A stretch of 64,000 bases of DNA from Stappia sp. (GTDB taxonomy: Bacteria > Pseudomonadota > Alphaproteobacteria > Rhizobiales > Stappiaceae): contig PBLF01000004.1 in the NCBI GenBank assembly GCA_002722295.1, positions 132,107-196,106 on the forward strand, written 5' to 3'. Numbering within the stretch: the stretch's first letter is position 1; each line of letters starts with the position of its first letter. Below, in pieces: positions 34,606-43,139 of this stretch. The translations under genes were made by a program, and so were the position numbers. The notes under the pieces were generated by a model that did not search any database, was not told the origin of the DNA, and saw nothing but the letters and a program-made list of their open reading frames with translations.

Positions 34606-35676
34606 ATGCCGTTCGACGCGCGAAACGACCTTCCCGAGACCCCCGCACTCGTGCTTGACGAAAGCGTCGTCCAGGCCAACATCGACCGCCTTCAGGCCCA
34701 CTGCGACGCCCGGGGCGTGCGTCTGCGTCCCCATATCAAGACGCACAAGATCCCCCGCTTCGCCCTTGCCCAGGTGGCGGCGGGCGCGGCCGGCATCACC
34801 TGCCAGAAAATCGGCGAGGCGGAGGTCATGGCCGACGCGGGCCTGGACGACATCCTCATCACCTACAACATCGTCGGCGCGGAGAAATGCGCCCGCCTGC
34901 GCCGCCTCTCGGATCGCCTGCGCCATCTGGCGGTCACCGTGGACAGTGCCGCGACGGTCGACGGCCTGTCGGCGGCCTTCGAGACGGCCGAACGGCCTCT
35001 CGTCGTGCTGGTGGAATGCGACACGGGCGCCGGCCGCTGCGGTGTCCAGAGTCCGGAAGAGGCCGCCGCGCTCGCCGCCCGCATCGAGGCTGCTCCGGGA
35101 CTTTCCTACGGCGGGCTGATGACCTTCCCCGCCGTCGGCGATCTGGACGGCGTCGCCCGCTTCATGCGCCGGGCGCTTGAACTGGTCGCGGAGCGCGGCC
35201 TGTCATGTCGCGAGGTTTCCAGCGGCGGCACGCCGGACATGTGGAAGTCCGGCGAGGACGACTTCGTGACCGAATACCGGGCCGGCACCTATATCTTCAA
35301 TGACCGCTCGCTGGTGAACCGGGGCACGGTTCCGCTGGAGGCCTGCGCCGCGCGCGTTCACGCGACCGTGGTCAGCGCGCCGACCCCGACGCGGCTCGTG
35401 GTCGACGCCGGCTCCAAGGTGCTGACGACCGACCTCTTCGGACAGACCGGCCACGGCACGGTGATCGGCCATCCGGAGGCGGATGTCGTCGGTCTCAGCG
35501 AGGAGCACGGCGTGATCCATCTGCCAAAGGATCACGGCCTGGCCGTCGGCGACCGGGTCGAGATCGTGCCGAACCACATCTGCGTGGTGGTGAACATGTT
35601 CGACGAGATCTTTCTGCGCCGAACGGACGGAACACTCGAGACGGTGCCCGTTGCCGCGCGCGGCAAGGTGACCTGA
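34606..35676 (+). CDS. D-threonine aldolase / D-serine dehydratase-like PLP enzyme
   Basis: This 356-residue fold-type III PLP enzyme has an alanine-racemase-like barrel. The PLP lysine is probably Lys45 in RPHIKTHK, and the phosphate-binding region is in VSSGGTPDMWKSG (about 204-216). The C-terminal metal site PNHICVVVN has His324 and Cys326, the H-x-C arrangement of zinc-dependent D-serine dehydratases; D-threonine aldolases have a similar pair. It would cleave or deaminate a D-beta-hydroxy amino acid. The start at 34606 has AGGAGACCCCG upstream. It may be unconnected to the divergent NRPS cluster. Confidence 0.87.
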   Translation: MPFDARNDLPETPALVLDESVVQANIDRLQAHCDARGVRLRPHIKTHKIPRFALAQVAAGAAGITCQKIGEAEVMADAGLDDILITYNIVGAEKCARLRRLSDRLRHLAVTVDSAATVDGLSAAFETAERPLVVLVECDTGAGRCGVQSPEEAAALAARIEAAPGLSYGGLMTFPAVGDLDGVARFMRRALELVAERGLSCREVSSGGTPDMWKSGEDDFVTEYRAGTYIFNDRSLVNRGTVPLEACAARVHATVVSAPTPTRLVVDAGSKVLTTDLFGQTGHGTVIGHPEADVVGLSEEHGVIHLPKDHGLAVGDRVEIVPNHICVVVNMFDEIFLRRTDGTLETVPVAARGKVT

Positions 35677-35710
35677 GACCAACGCACCTGCGCAAGGCAG
35701 GCGGCGGGGA

Positions 35711-36442
35711 TCAGCCGCCCGCGGCCGCCAGCACCGCATCCCGCGGCTCGTCGGGATCGAAATACTCCCCATGCGCGGCACGGATCGAGGAAATGATCCC
35801 GGCAATGCGGCTCAGGTGAGCCCGCATCCGCCGGATGGCCTCGTCCTCGTCGCGCGCCGCCATGGCTTCCAGAATGGAGATGTGGTCGGCAAGGGCGAGG
35901 CCGGCGCCGTTTTCCAGCGACAGGTAGCGCACCCGGTCCATATGCGCCTTGTTGTCCCGGATGAGCGTCCAGACGTGGCTGTGGCCCGCGATCTCGCAAA
36001 TGCGGTTGTGAAAGGCATCGTCGAGCGCATGGAACCCGTGGCGGTCGTCGTCGGCAACGGCCTCTCGCTGGCGCTCGATCATCCGCCCCAGTTCATCGAT
36101 TACCTGGGGCGTCACGTTCGGCAGCGCGGCGCGCATGATCTCCAGTTCCAGTGCCGTGCGCACGAACCGTGCCTGAAGCACCGCCTCGACGGAAATCTGC
36201 GTGACCACCGTCGCCCGCTGCGGCCGGATGAGCAGGAAGCCCTGCTGTGAGAGGCGGTAGAAGGCGTCGCGCACCGGCTGGCGGCTGACCCCCAGACGCT
36301 TGGCGACCTCGGCCTCGGACAGCTTGGTGCCGGGCGGCAGGTCCAGGCCGATCACACGCTGGTAAAGCTCGCCGAACACAAGGTCGGTGACCGAGGGCGC
36401 GCGCGTCAGGTCGGGCGCCGTCAACTTGATCTCGTCACTCAT
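35711..36442 (-). CDS. GntR/FadR-family regulator of hexuronate catabolism
   Basis: This 243-residue regulator has an N-terminal winged helix (about 20-85, with AEVAKRLGVSRQPVRDAFYRLSQQG) and a C-terminal FCD ligand-binding domain. The conserved metal-binding Asp/His residues are in FHALDDAFHNRICEIAGHSH and DHISILEAM. It is divergent from uxaC, and palindromic TTGGTCGACCAA-type sites in between suit FadR-subfamily regulators. It is therefore the likely repressor of the uronate operon, with a uronate intermediate as inducer (inference). Confidence 0.9.
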   Translation of the reverse strand: MSDEIKLTAPDLTRAPSVTDLVFGELYQRVIGLDLPPGTKLSEAEVAKRLGVSRQPVRDAFYRLSQQGFLLIRPQRATVVTQISVEAVLQARFVRTALELEIMRAALPNVTPQVIDELGRMIERQREAVADDDRHGFHALDDAFHNRICEIAGHSHVWTLIRDNKAHMDRVRYLSLENGAGLALADHISILEAMAARDEDEAIRRMRAHLSRIAGIISSIRAAHGEYFDPDEPRDAVLAAAGG

Positions 36443-36638
36443 GTCTCGTGTCCGCTCCCGCCGCCGGCCGGCTTCCGGCGGTTCCCTTCGTGTCGTCTCC
36501 CGCGCCACCGGTCCCTCGGGTTTTCCGCGGGCCGTCGCGCATTCCGTTTCCGGTGGTGTCCTGCCCCGGATCGGAGCCGTTTTCCACCGTCAATCGTCTT
36601 CCTCCCGCCATTTGCGGGGAACACCGCAACGTCCGGCG

Positions 36639-36674
36639 AGAATTGGTCGACCAATTCTGGTAAGTTGTCGACCA
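36639..36674. promoter_or_regulatory. Tandem palindromic operators for the GntR regulator
   Basis: A perfect 20-base palindrome centred on GGTCGACC (36639-36658) is followed by a second, near-perfect copy of its core, TTGTCGACCA (36665-36674). The centres are 21 bases apart, two helical turns, so two dimers could bind side by side. FadR-subfamily regulators typically recognise TTGGTnnACCAA-like sites. Confidence 0.65.
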
Positions 36675-36798
36675 GACGAGAGGCATCCTTCATGCGATGG
36701 CGCCAGGACCAGCGCTCCCCCTTCTCACGCAAGCCCGCCACGCCAGGCGAACGCTGCGGCAAGAAAACGGGAACCGACGAGCAGACGCAGAAGCATGA

Positions 36799-36827
36799 TT
36801 GACTCCGCTTGCCGACTAACATATTAG
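36799..36827 (+). promoter_or_regulatory. Sigma-70-type promoter for the uronate operon
   Basis: TTGACT (36799-36804), a 17-base spacer and TATTAG (36822-36827) are close to consensus. The predicted transcript start near 36834 gives a leader of about 55 bases before the uxaC ATG at 36889. Confidence 0.6.
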
Positions 36828-36888
36828 CTTACTAGACGATCCGCCACCCCAAAAGCGCAGGCCTTGGGGGGGCATCTGGAGGTCACGA

Positions 36889-38295
36889 ATGGCGCTTTTG
36901 AGCGAAGACCGTCTGTTTCCGGTCGAGGACAGGACACGCGGACTGGCACGGTCCATCTACGGCACGATCCGCGATCTGCCGATCGTCAGCCCGCATGGTC
37001 ATACCGACCCGGCCTGGTTTGCCGAAAACGACCGGTTCCCCGATCCCGCGCGCCTGTTCGTCGTGCCCGATCACTACGTGTTCAGGATGCTCTGCTCCCA
37101 GGGCGTCGCGCTGACGGACCTCGGCGTTCCCCGCGTCGACGGCGGCGAGAGCGAGCAGGATCCGCGCAAGATCTGGCGCACCTTCGCGAAGCACTTCCAC
37201 CTGTTTCGCGGCACCCCGTCCTCCATGTGGCTGAACCATGCCTTCCAGGAGGTCTTCGGTCTCGACGTGCCGCTGTCCGCCGACACCGCGGACCACTACT
37301 ACGACCATATCGACGCCTGCCTCGCGAAGCCGGAGTTCCGCCCACGTGCGTTGTTCGAGCGCTTCAACATCGAGGTCATCTCGACCACCGAGGCAGCGAC
37401 CGACGAACTCGCCCATCACCGCAAGCTGCGTGACAGCGGCTGGACGGGGCGCGTGGTCACCGCCTATCGGCCCGACAGCGTCATCGATCCCGAGTTCGAG
37501 GGCTTTGCGGACAATGTCGCGCGCCTCGGCGAACTCAGCGGGGAGGACACCACGACATTCGCCGGCTACCTCGCCGCCCACCGGGCGCGCCGCGCCTGCT
37601 TCAAGGCGTTCGGCGCGACGTCCTCGGACCATGGCGCCCCGAGCGCGCGTACTGAGGACCTTCCGCGCGCGGAGGCCGAGCGGATCTTCGGCAAGGCGCT
37701 TGCCGGCACCTGCACCGCCGAGGAGGCCGATGCCTTCCGTGGCCACATGCTCACCGAGATGGCGCGCATGAGCCTCGACGACGGACTGGTGATGCAGATC
37801 CATCCAGGCTCCTTCCGCAACCATTCCAGCACGGTCATGGCGCGCTTCGGTCGCGACAAGGGCTTCGACATCCCCACCCGCACGGACTACGTGCGCGCGC
37901 TCAAGCCGCTGCTCGACGCCGTCGGCATGGAGCCGGGCCTGACCATCATTCTCTTCACGCTGGACGAGACGTCCTACTCGCGCGAGCTCGCGCCGCTGGC
38001 CGGTGTCTATCCGACCCTGCGCCTGGGCCCGCCCTGGTGGTTCCACGACAGCCCCGAGGGCATGCGCCGCTTCCGCGAGATGGCGACGGAGACCGCGGGC
38101 TTCTTCAACACGGTCGGGTTCAATGACGACACCCGCGCCTTTTGTTCCATCCCCGCGCGCCACGATGTGGCCCGGCGGGTCGATGCCGGCTTCCTCGCAA
38201 CACTCGTCGAGACCGGAAGGCTCGCCGAAAGCGAGGCTTACGAGGTCGCCTATGACCTCACGTATCGCCTGGTGAAGGAGGCTTACAGGCTCTGA
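36889..38295 (+). CDS. uxaC: Glucuronate (uronate) isomerase
   Basis: This 468-residue amidohydrolase-fold isomerase converts D-glucuronate to D-fructuronate and D-galacturonate to D-tagaturonate. The N-terminal metal-ligand motif PHGHTDP (about 34-40) and blocks such as ALFERFNIEVISTTEAATD, QIHPGSFRNHS and GLTIILFTLDETSYSREL are characteristic. It is the first gene of the uronate operon, with GGAGG before the ATG. Confidence 0.95.
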   Translation: MALLSEDRLFPVEDRTRGLARSIYGTIRDLPIVSPHGHTDPAWFAENDRFPDPARLFVVPDHYVFRMLCSQGVALTDLGVPRVDGGESEQDPRKIWRTFAKHFHLFRGTPSSMWLNHAFQEVFGLDVPLSADTADHYYDHIDACLAKPEFRPRALFERFNIEVISTTEAATDELAHHRKLRDSGWTGRVVTAYRPDSVIDPEFEGFADNVARLGELSGEDTTTFAGYLAAHRARRACFKAFGATSSDHGAPSARTEDLPRAEAERIFGKALAGTCTAEEADAFRGHMLTEMARMSLDDGLVMQIHPGSFRNHSSTVMARFGRDKGFDIPTRTDYVRALKPLLDAVGMEPGLTIILFTLDETSYSRELAPLAGVYPTLRLGPPWWFHDSPEGMRRFREMATETAGFFNTVGFNDDTRAFCSIPARHDVARRVDAGFLATLVETGRLAESEAYEVAYDLTYRLVKEAYRL

Positions 38296-38341
38296 GGAGC
38301 ATCACCGGGCCGGTTCGGTTTTTTAGGGAGGAGACTGAGCA

Positions 38342-39322
38342 ATGGCATTCTGGAAGAACATGACGGCCGCGGCGGCACTCATCGCGGCCTCGACCCTGAC
38401 GGCCCAGGCGGCCGACATGGTCCTTCGCTCGTCGGACACGCACCCCGACGGCTATCCCACCGTGGAGGCGGTGAAGCACATGGGCAAGCTCCTGGAGGAG
38501 CGGACGGACGGGCGTCTCGGCATCGAGGTGTTCCACTCCGCCCAGCTCGGCCAGGAGAAGGACACCATCGAGCAGACGCAGTTCGGCGTCATCGACATGA
38601 ACCGCGTCTCGCTCGGCCCGTTCAACAACATCATCGAGGAAACCCAGGTTCCCTCGCTGCCCTACATCTTCCGTTCCACCGAACACATGCACAAGGTCAT
38701 GGACGGCCCCGTGGGTGAGGAAATCCTCGCCGCCTTCGCCGACCACGACCTGATCGGCCTGGCCTTCTACGACGGCGGCTCGCGTTCGTTCTACAATTCG
38801 GAGAAGCCCATCAAGTCGATGGACGACCTTTCCGGCATGAAGTTCCGCGTGATGCAGTCGGATCTCTTCGTCGACATGGTCGGCGCGCTCGGCGCAAACG
38901 CCACTCCGATGCCCTATGGCGAGGTCTACTCCTCGATCCAGACCGGCGTCATCGACGGCGCTGAGAACAACTGGCCTTCCTACGAGAGCTCGGGCCACTT
39001 CGAAGTCGCCAAGTACTACACGCTCGACCAGCACCTGATCGTGCCGGAAGTGCTCGTGATGTCGAAGAAGACCTGGGACAAGCTGTCCGAGGAAGACCAG
39101 AAGATCGTCCGTCAGGCGGCAAAGGACTCCGTCCCCCACATGCGCAAGCTGTGGGCCGAGCGCGAAGCGGCCTCGGAGGCCAAGGTGCGCGAGTCCGGCG
39201 TCGAGGTGATCACCGAAATCGACAAGACGCCCTTCATCGAGGCGATGAAGCCGGTCTACGAGAAGTACGTGACCTCCGACAAGCTGAAGGATCTCGTCGC
39301 CCGCATCCAGGCGACGAAGTAA
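38342..39322 (+). CDS. TRAP transporter substrate-binding protein, DctP family
   Basis: This 326-residue periplasmic binding protein has a signal peptide of about 23 residues (ending TAQA) followed by [20 protein letters not shown]. The conserved arginine of the solute carboxylate site is probably in [10 protein letters not shown], and [20 protein letters not shown] is a family hallmark. Its place between uxaC and dctQM indicates import of a hexuronate or unsaturated uronate. It is followed by a strong hairpin before dctQ. Confidence 0.93.
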   Translation: MAFWKNMTAAAALIAASTLTAQAADMVLRSSDTHPDGYPTVEAVKHMGKLLEERTDGRLGIEVFHSAQLGQEKDTIEQTQFGVIDMNRVSLGPFNNIIEETQVPSLPYIFRSTEHMHKVMDGPVGEEILAAFADHDLIGLAFYDGGSRSFYNSEKPIKSMDDLSGMKFRVMQSDLFVDMVGALGANATPMPYGEVYSSIQTGVIDGAENNWPSYESSGHFEVAKYYTLDQHLIVPEVLVMSKKTWDKLSEEDQKIVRQAAKDSVPHMRKLWAEREAASEAKVRESGVEVITEIDKTPFIEAMKPVYEKYVTSDKLKDLVARIQATK

Positions 39323-39340
39323 GCGACCAGCAGCCCCGGC

Positions 39341-39370
39341 GGGCCGCGGCGCACCAGCGTGCCGCGGCCC
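39341..39370 (+). terminator. Hairpin between dctP- and dctQ-type genes
   Basis: Arms GGGCCGCGGC (39341-39350) and GCCGCGGCCC (39361-39370) have a ten-base loop. There is no T-run, so partial attenuation or 3'-end protection of the binding-protein message is more likely than full termination. It mirrors the hairpins after phnD and after the oligopeptide-binding protein gene. Confidence 0.5.
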
Positions 39371-39394
39371 GTCCCGTGCCGGGAGGGCAATGAC

Positions 39395-39916
39395 GTGCAG
39401 ATCCTGATGACCCGTGTCGCCAGGGCGACCGGGCTGACAGCGCGGGTGGCGCTTTGGGCCTCCGCCGCAGGCCTGGTGCTGATGACGGCTTTCATCACCA
39501 TCCAGGTCTTTTTCCGCTACGTGCTCAACGACAGCCAGGCGTGGACCGAACCCGCCTCTGTCATGCTCATGGGCTGGTTCATCTTTCTCGGCGCCGCCGT
39601 CGGCATCCGGGAGGGCTATCACCTTTCCTTCGACGTGCTGCTCTACGTGCTGCCCCAGCGCGCGAAACTCGCGCTCTACTCCGTCTCGGACGCCGTCGTC
39701 ATCGCCTTCGGCGTCGGCATGATCTGGTTCGGCGCCGAGCTCGCGGAAAAGACCGCCGGCAACAAGCTGCCCTCGCTCGGCATATCCGGCGCCTTCGATT
39801 TCCTGCCGCTGGTCGCCGGCGGCATCCTCATCGTCCTGTTCTCGCTCGAGCGTCTCGCCCGCCGCGCCGCCGGTCTGCCGACGGCCCGCTTCGGCGAAAC
39901 CGATCCGGAGACGTAA
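39395..39916 (+). CDS. TRAP transporter small membrane subunit, DctQ family
   Basis: This 173-residue protein has four predicted membrane spans, including LWASAAGLVLMTAFITIQVFF, MLMGWFIFLGAAVGI, DAVVIAFGVGMIWFGA and PLVAGGILIVLF. It starts at a GTG with GGGAGGG eight bases upstream; an ATG at 39406 is the alternative. It bridges the binding protein and the large DctM subunit. Confidence 0.9.
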   Translation: MQILMTRVARATGLTARVALWASAAGLVLMTAFITIQVFFRYVLNDSQAWTEPASVMLMGWFIFLGAAVGIREGYHLSFDVLLYVLPQRAKLALYSVSDAVVIAFGVGMIWFGAELAEKTAGNKLPSLGISGAFDFLPLVAGGILIVLFSLERLARRAAGLPTARFGETDPET

Positions 39917-39920
39917 GACC

Positions 39921-41201
39921 GTGGAACTTCTCGTCCTGTTCGGGACCTTCTCGGTCCTGCTTCTCATCGGCACGCCCGTGGCCTTCTGCCTCGGCGTCGC
40001 GTCCTTCGCCACCATCGTCTACATCGGCCTGCCGCCGGTCGTCGTCTTCCAGCGTCTGAACTCAGGCGTCTCGGTCTTCGCGCTGATGGCGATCCCCTTC
40101 TTCATCTACGCCGGCGAACTCATGGTACGCGGCGACATCGCCCGCCGCCTGGTGGCGCTGGCGGGCTCGCTCGTCGGCCATTTGCGCGGCGGGCTTGGGC
40201 AGGTGAACATCACCGCCTCGGTGCTGTTCGGCGGTATTTCGGGCTCGGCGGCGGCCGACGCATCGGCCATCGGCGGCCTGATGATCCCGCAGATGAAGGA
40301 GCGCGGCTACGACGTCGACTACGGCGTCAACGTCACCGTGCTGTCCTCCATCATCGCGCTGATGCTGCCGCCCTCCCACAACATGATCATCTACTCGATC
40401 TCCGCGGGCGGGCGGATCTCCATCGCCGACCTGTTCACCGCCGGCATCCTGCCCGGCCTGATGCTGGCGCTCAGCCTCATGGTGGCGGCCTGGTACATGG
40501 CGAAAAAGCGCGGCTATCCGGTGGAACCCTTCGGCGGCTGGGGCATGGTGGGCACGCTTTTCGTGAACGCCATTCCCGGCATCATGCTCATCGCCATCAT
40601 CTTCGGCGGCGTGCGCTCGGGCATCTTCACCGCCTCGGAAAGCTCCTGCGTGGCCGTGGTCTACGCGCTGTTCGTGACGGTCGTCGCCTATCGCACCATG
40701 AACTGGAACGCCTTCGTCGGCGCGACGACGGCGGCCGTGCGAACCACCGCCATGGTGCTGCTGGTGATCGGCTGCGCGGCCTCCTTCGGCTGGCTTCTGG
40801 CTTATCTGCGGGTTCCCGGCACGCTGGTTCAGCTCATGCAGCACGTCTCGGAGAACCCGATCATCGTGTTGCTGCTCATCAACGTGCTGCTGCTGTTTCT
40901 CGGCACCTTCATGGACATGAGCCCGCTGATCGTCATCACCACGCCGATCTTCCTGCCCGTCGCCCAGGCCTTCGGCGTCGATCCGGTGCACTTCGGCGTC
41001 ATCCTGATCCTCAACCTGGGCATCGGCCTGTGCACGCCACCCGTCGGCGCGGTGCTTTTCGTGGGCTGCGCGGTGGGCCGCATATCCGTGTGGCAGGCCG
41101 TTCGCACGATCTGGCCGTTCTACTTCGCCGCCGTCGCGACGCTCATCCTCGTCACCTATGTGCCGGCGCTGTCCCTGTGGCTGCCGTCGCTGTTCCACTG
41201 A
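39921..41201 (+). CDS. TRAP transporter large membrane subunit, DctM family
   Basis: This 426-residue ion-coupled transport subunit has about 12 membrane spans. Family signatures are FGGISGSAAADASAIGGLMIPQM (about 97-119) and LGIGLCTPPVGAVLFVGCAVG (about 366-386). It starts with GTG four bases after dctQ. It completes the TRAP system that probably imports uronates. Confidence 0.94.
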   Translation: MELLVLFGTFSVLLLIGTPVAFCLGVASFATIVYIGLPPVVVFQRLNSGVSVFALMAIPFFIYAGELMVRGDIARRLVALAGSLVGHLRGGLGQVNITASVLFGGISGSAAADASAIGGLMIPQMKERGYDVDYGVNVTVLSSIIALMLPPSHNMIIYSISAGGRISIADLFTAGILPGLMLALSLMVAAWYMAKKRGYPVEPFGGWGMVGTLFVNAIPGIMLIAIIFGGVRSGIFTASESSCVAVVYALFVTVVAYRTMNWNAFVGATTAAVRTTAMVLLVIGCAASFGWLLAYLRVPGTLVQLMQHVSENPIIVLLLINVLLLFLGTFMDMSPLIVITTPIFLPVAQAFGVDPVHFGVILILNLGIGLCTPPVGAVLFVGCAVGRISVWQAVRTIWPFYFAAVATLILVTYVPALSLWLPSLFH

Positions 41202-41219
41202 TCCCGCAAAGGTCGGACC

Positions 41220-41537
41220 ATGACACACGTGCGAAGCTTCAAGCCCGTTCCGGCGGATCCCGGCGTCACCCGACAGGTGCTCGCCGACGCTCCGGACCTG
41301 ATGGTCGTCTCCTTCACCTTCGAGGAGGGGGCGAAGGGAACGCTGCATTCCCATCCGCATGTCCAGTCGACCTACGTCGAGGCGGGCCGCTTCGCCTTCA
41401 CGATCTCCGGCGAGACCTTCGAGGTCGGGCCGGGCGACAGCTTCGTGATCCCCTCCGGGGCCGAACATGGCTGCGCCTGCCTGAGCGCGGGCCGCCTCAT
41501 CGACACCTTCACCCCGCGCCGCGACGACTTCCTCTGA
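41220..41537 (+). CDS. Small cupin-domain protein
   Basis: This 105-residue single cupin has metal-binding motif 1 in GTLHSHPHVQSTYVEAGRF (about 40-58) and motif 2 in PGDSFVIPSGAEHGCAC (about 75-91). Similar cupins occur next to KduI genes and are sometimes called pectin-degradation (KdgF-like) proteins, which promote ring opening of unsaturated uronates. That role fits here but is inferred from context and size. Confidence 0.8.
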   Translation: MTHVRSFKPVPADPGVTRQVLADAPDLMVVSFTFEEGAKGTLHSHPHVQSTYVEAGRFAFTISGETFEVGPGDSFVIPSGAEHGCACLSAGRLIDTFTPRRDDFL

Positions 41538-41574
41538 AGCCGACGCCGCGTCCCGCCTTGCGAAAGGACACACC

Positions 41575-42399
41575 ATGCTGACCGTCGAGACCCGCCACGC
41601 CGTGCATCAGGACCATGCGAAGACCATGGACACCGACACGCTGCGCCGGCACTTCCGTGTCGCGGACATCTTCGCCGACGGGGAGATCCGCCTCGTCTAC
41701 ACCCACTATGACCGCATGGTTGTCGGAGGAGCCGTGCCCGGCGCCGGCACGCTCACCCTCGACAAGGTGGACGAGACCCGCACGACGACCTTCCTGGAGC
41801 GTCGCGAGATGGCGGTGGTCAACATCGGCGATACCGGAACGGTCGAGGCGAACGATACGTCCTACGAACTCGGACGCGGCGACGTGCTCTATCTCGGCAT
41901 GGGCACGGGCGCGGTCACCTTCTCCGGTGGCGGGCGCTTCTACATCACCTCCGCGCCGGCGCATCGCGCCCTGCCCTCGCGCCGCATCACGCTGGCGGAA
42001 TCCAACGCCGTGAAGCTGGGCGCGGTCGAGACCTCCAACAAGCGCACCATCAACCAGTTCGTGCATCCGCTCGTCATGGAGAGCTGCCAGCTCGTGCTGG
42101 GCTACACCACGCTCGAGGACGGCTCGGTGTGGAACACCATGCCAGCCCACGTCCACGACCGGCGCATGGAGGCGTATCTCTACTTCAACATGGGCGCGGA
42201 CCAGCGCATCCTTCACGTCATGGGCGAGCCCGACGAGACGCGGCACATGGTGCTGGCCAACGAGGAAGGCGCCCTCTCCCCACCCTGGTCGGTGCACTGC
42301 GGCGCGGGCACGGGCGGCTACACCTTCATCTGGGCCATGGCCGGCGACAACGTCGATTACACCGACATGGACTTCGTCTCCATGGGAGACATGAAATGA
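41575..42399 (+). CDS. kduI: 5-dehydro-4-deoxy-D-glucuronate isomerase
   Basis: This 274-residue bicupin isomerase converts 5-keto-4-deoxyuronate to 3-deoxy-D-glycero-2,5-hexodiulosonate. Zinc ligands lie in PAHVHDRRMEAYLYF (His-x-His and Glu) and in WSVHCGAGTGGYTFIW. FVHPLVMESCQLVLGYT is also typical. The AAAGGA site precedes the ATG, and its stop overlaps the kduD start (ATGA). It implies growth on unsaturated uronates from pectin, alginate-like or glycosaminoglycan lyases. Confidence 0.95.
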   Translation: MLTVETRHAVHQDHAKTMDTDTLRRHFRVADIFADGEIRLVYTHYDRMVVGGAVPGAGTLTLDKVDETRTTTFLERREMAVVNIGDTGTVEANDTSYELGRGDVLYLGMGTGAVTFSGGGRFYITSAPAHRALPSRRITLAESNAVKLGAVETSNKRTINQFVHPLVMESCQLVLGYTTLEDGSVWNTMPAHVHDRRMEAYLYFNMGADQRILHVMGEPDETRHMVLANEEGALSPPWSVHCGAGTGGYTFIWAMAGDNVDYTDMDFVSMGDMK

Positions 42400-43139
42400 G
42401 CGGCCTGTTCTCCCTGAGCGGCCGCAAGGCGCTTGTCACCGGCGCCAACACCGGCATCGGCCAGGCCATCGCCGTCGCGCTGGCATCCGCCGGCGCCGAG
42501 GTCACCTGCGCGGGCCGGCGCGGCTGCGACGAGACGCTGGCCGCCATCGTCGCGGCCGGAGGCCGGGGCCAGGAGCTTCATCTCGATTTCGCCGATCCCA
42601 TGGCCGCGCGCGAGCTGTTCGACGACGCGGATTATTCGATCCTGGTCAACAACGCCGGCATCATCCGCCGCGCCGACAGCACGGACCTTTCCGAGGACGA
42701 CTGGGACGCGGTCATGGACGTGAACCTGAAGGCGCTGTTCTTCACCACCCAGTCCTTCGCCAGGGCGCTGCTGGCGCGCGGGGAAGGCGGGTCCGTGGTC
42801 AACATCGCCTCGCTGCTGTCCTTCCAGGGCGGCATTCGCGTCGCCTCCTACACCGCCGCCAAGCACGGCGTCGCGGGCGTGACGAAGATCCTCGCCAACG
42901 AGTGGGCGGCGAAGGGCATCAACGTCAACGCCATCGCGCCCGGCTACATCGCCACCAACAACACCGAGGCGCTGCGCGCCGACCCCGAGCGCAGCCGCGC
43001 CATCCTGGAGCGCATTCCCGCCGGGCGCTGGGGAGAACCCGAAGACATCGGCGGCACGGCGGCCTTCCTGTGCTCGCCCGCCGCGCGCTATATCCACGGC
43101 ACCGTGATTCCCGTTGATGGAGGCTGGCTTGCCCGCTGA
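42396..43139 (+). CDS. kduD: 2-deoxy-D-gluconate 3-dehydrogenase (KduD)
   Basis: This 247-residue short-chain dehydrogenase reduces the KduI product to 2-keto-3-deoxygluconate. It shows the cofactor loop TGANTGIG (about 15-22), NNAGI, the catalytic serine in NIASLLSFQGG and Tyr-x3-Lys in YTAAK. The N-terminus MSGLFSLSGRKALVTGANTG is typical of KduD. It is coupled to kduI by a four-base overlap and overlaps the next gene by about 23 bases if that one starts at 43117. Confidence 0.93.
   Translation: MSGLFSLSGRKALVTGANTGIGQAIAVALASAGAEVTCAGRRGCDETLAAIVAAGGRGQELHLDFADPMAARELFDDADYSILVNNAGIIRRADSTDLSEDDWDAVMDVNLKALFFTTQSFARALLARGEGGSVVNIASLLSFQGGIRVASYTAAKHGVAGVTKILANEWAAKGINVNAIAPGYIATNNTEALRADPERSRAILERIPAGRWGEPEDIGGTAAFLCSPAARYIHGTVIPVDGGWLAR

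Larger units (their letters stand above)
36443..36888. other. Divergent control region between the GntR regulator and uxaC
   Basis: This 446-base region has no supported gene. It contains a pair of palindromic operators (36639-36674), a sigma-70-like promoter reading towards uxaC (36799-36827) and a GGAGG ribosome-binding site just before uxaC. The part nearest the regulator gene shows no clear element. Confidence 0.65.

Noticed and set aside
36439..36822. Short minus-strand open frame overlapping the uronate control region
   Set aside because: It has a composition like random GC-rich DNA, crosses the palindromic operators and ends inside the regulator's start region.
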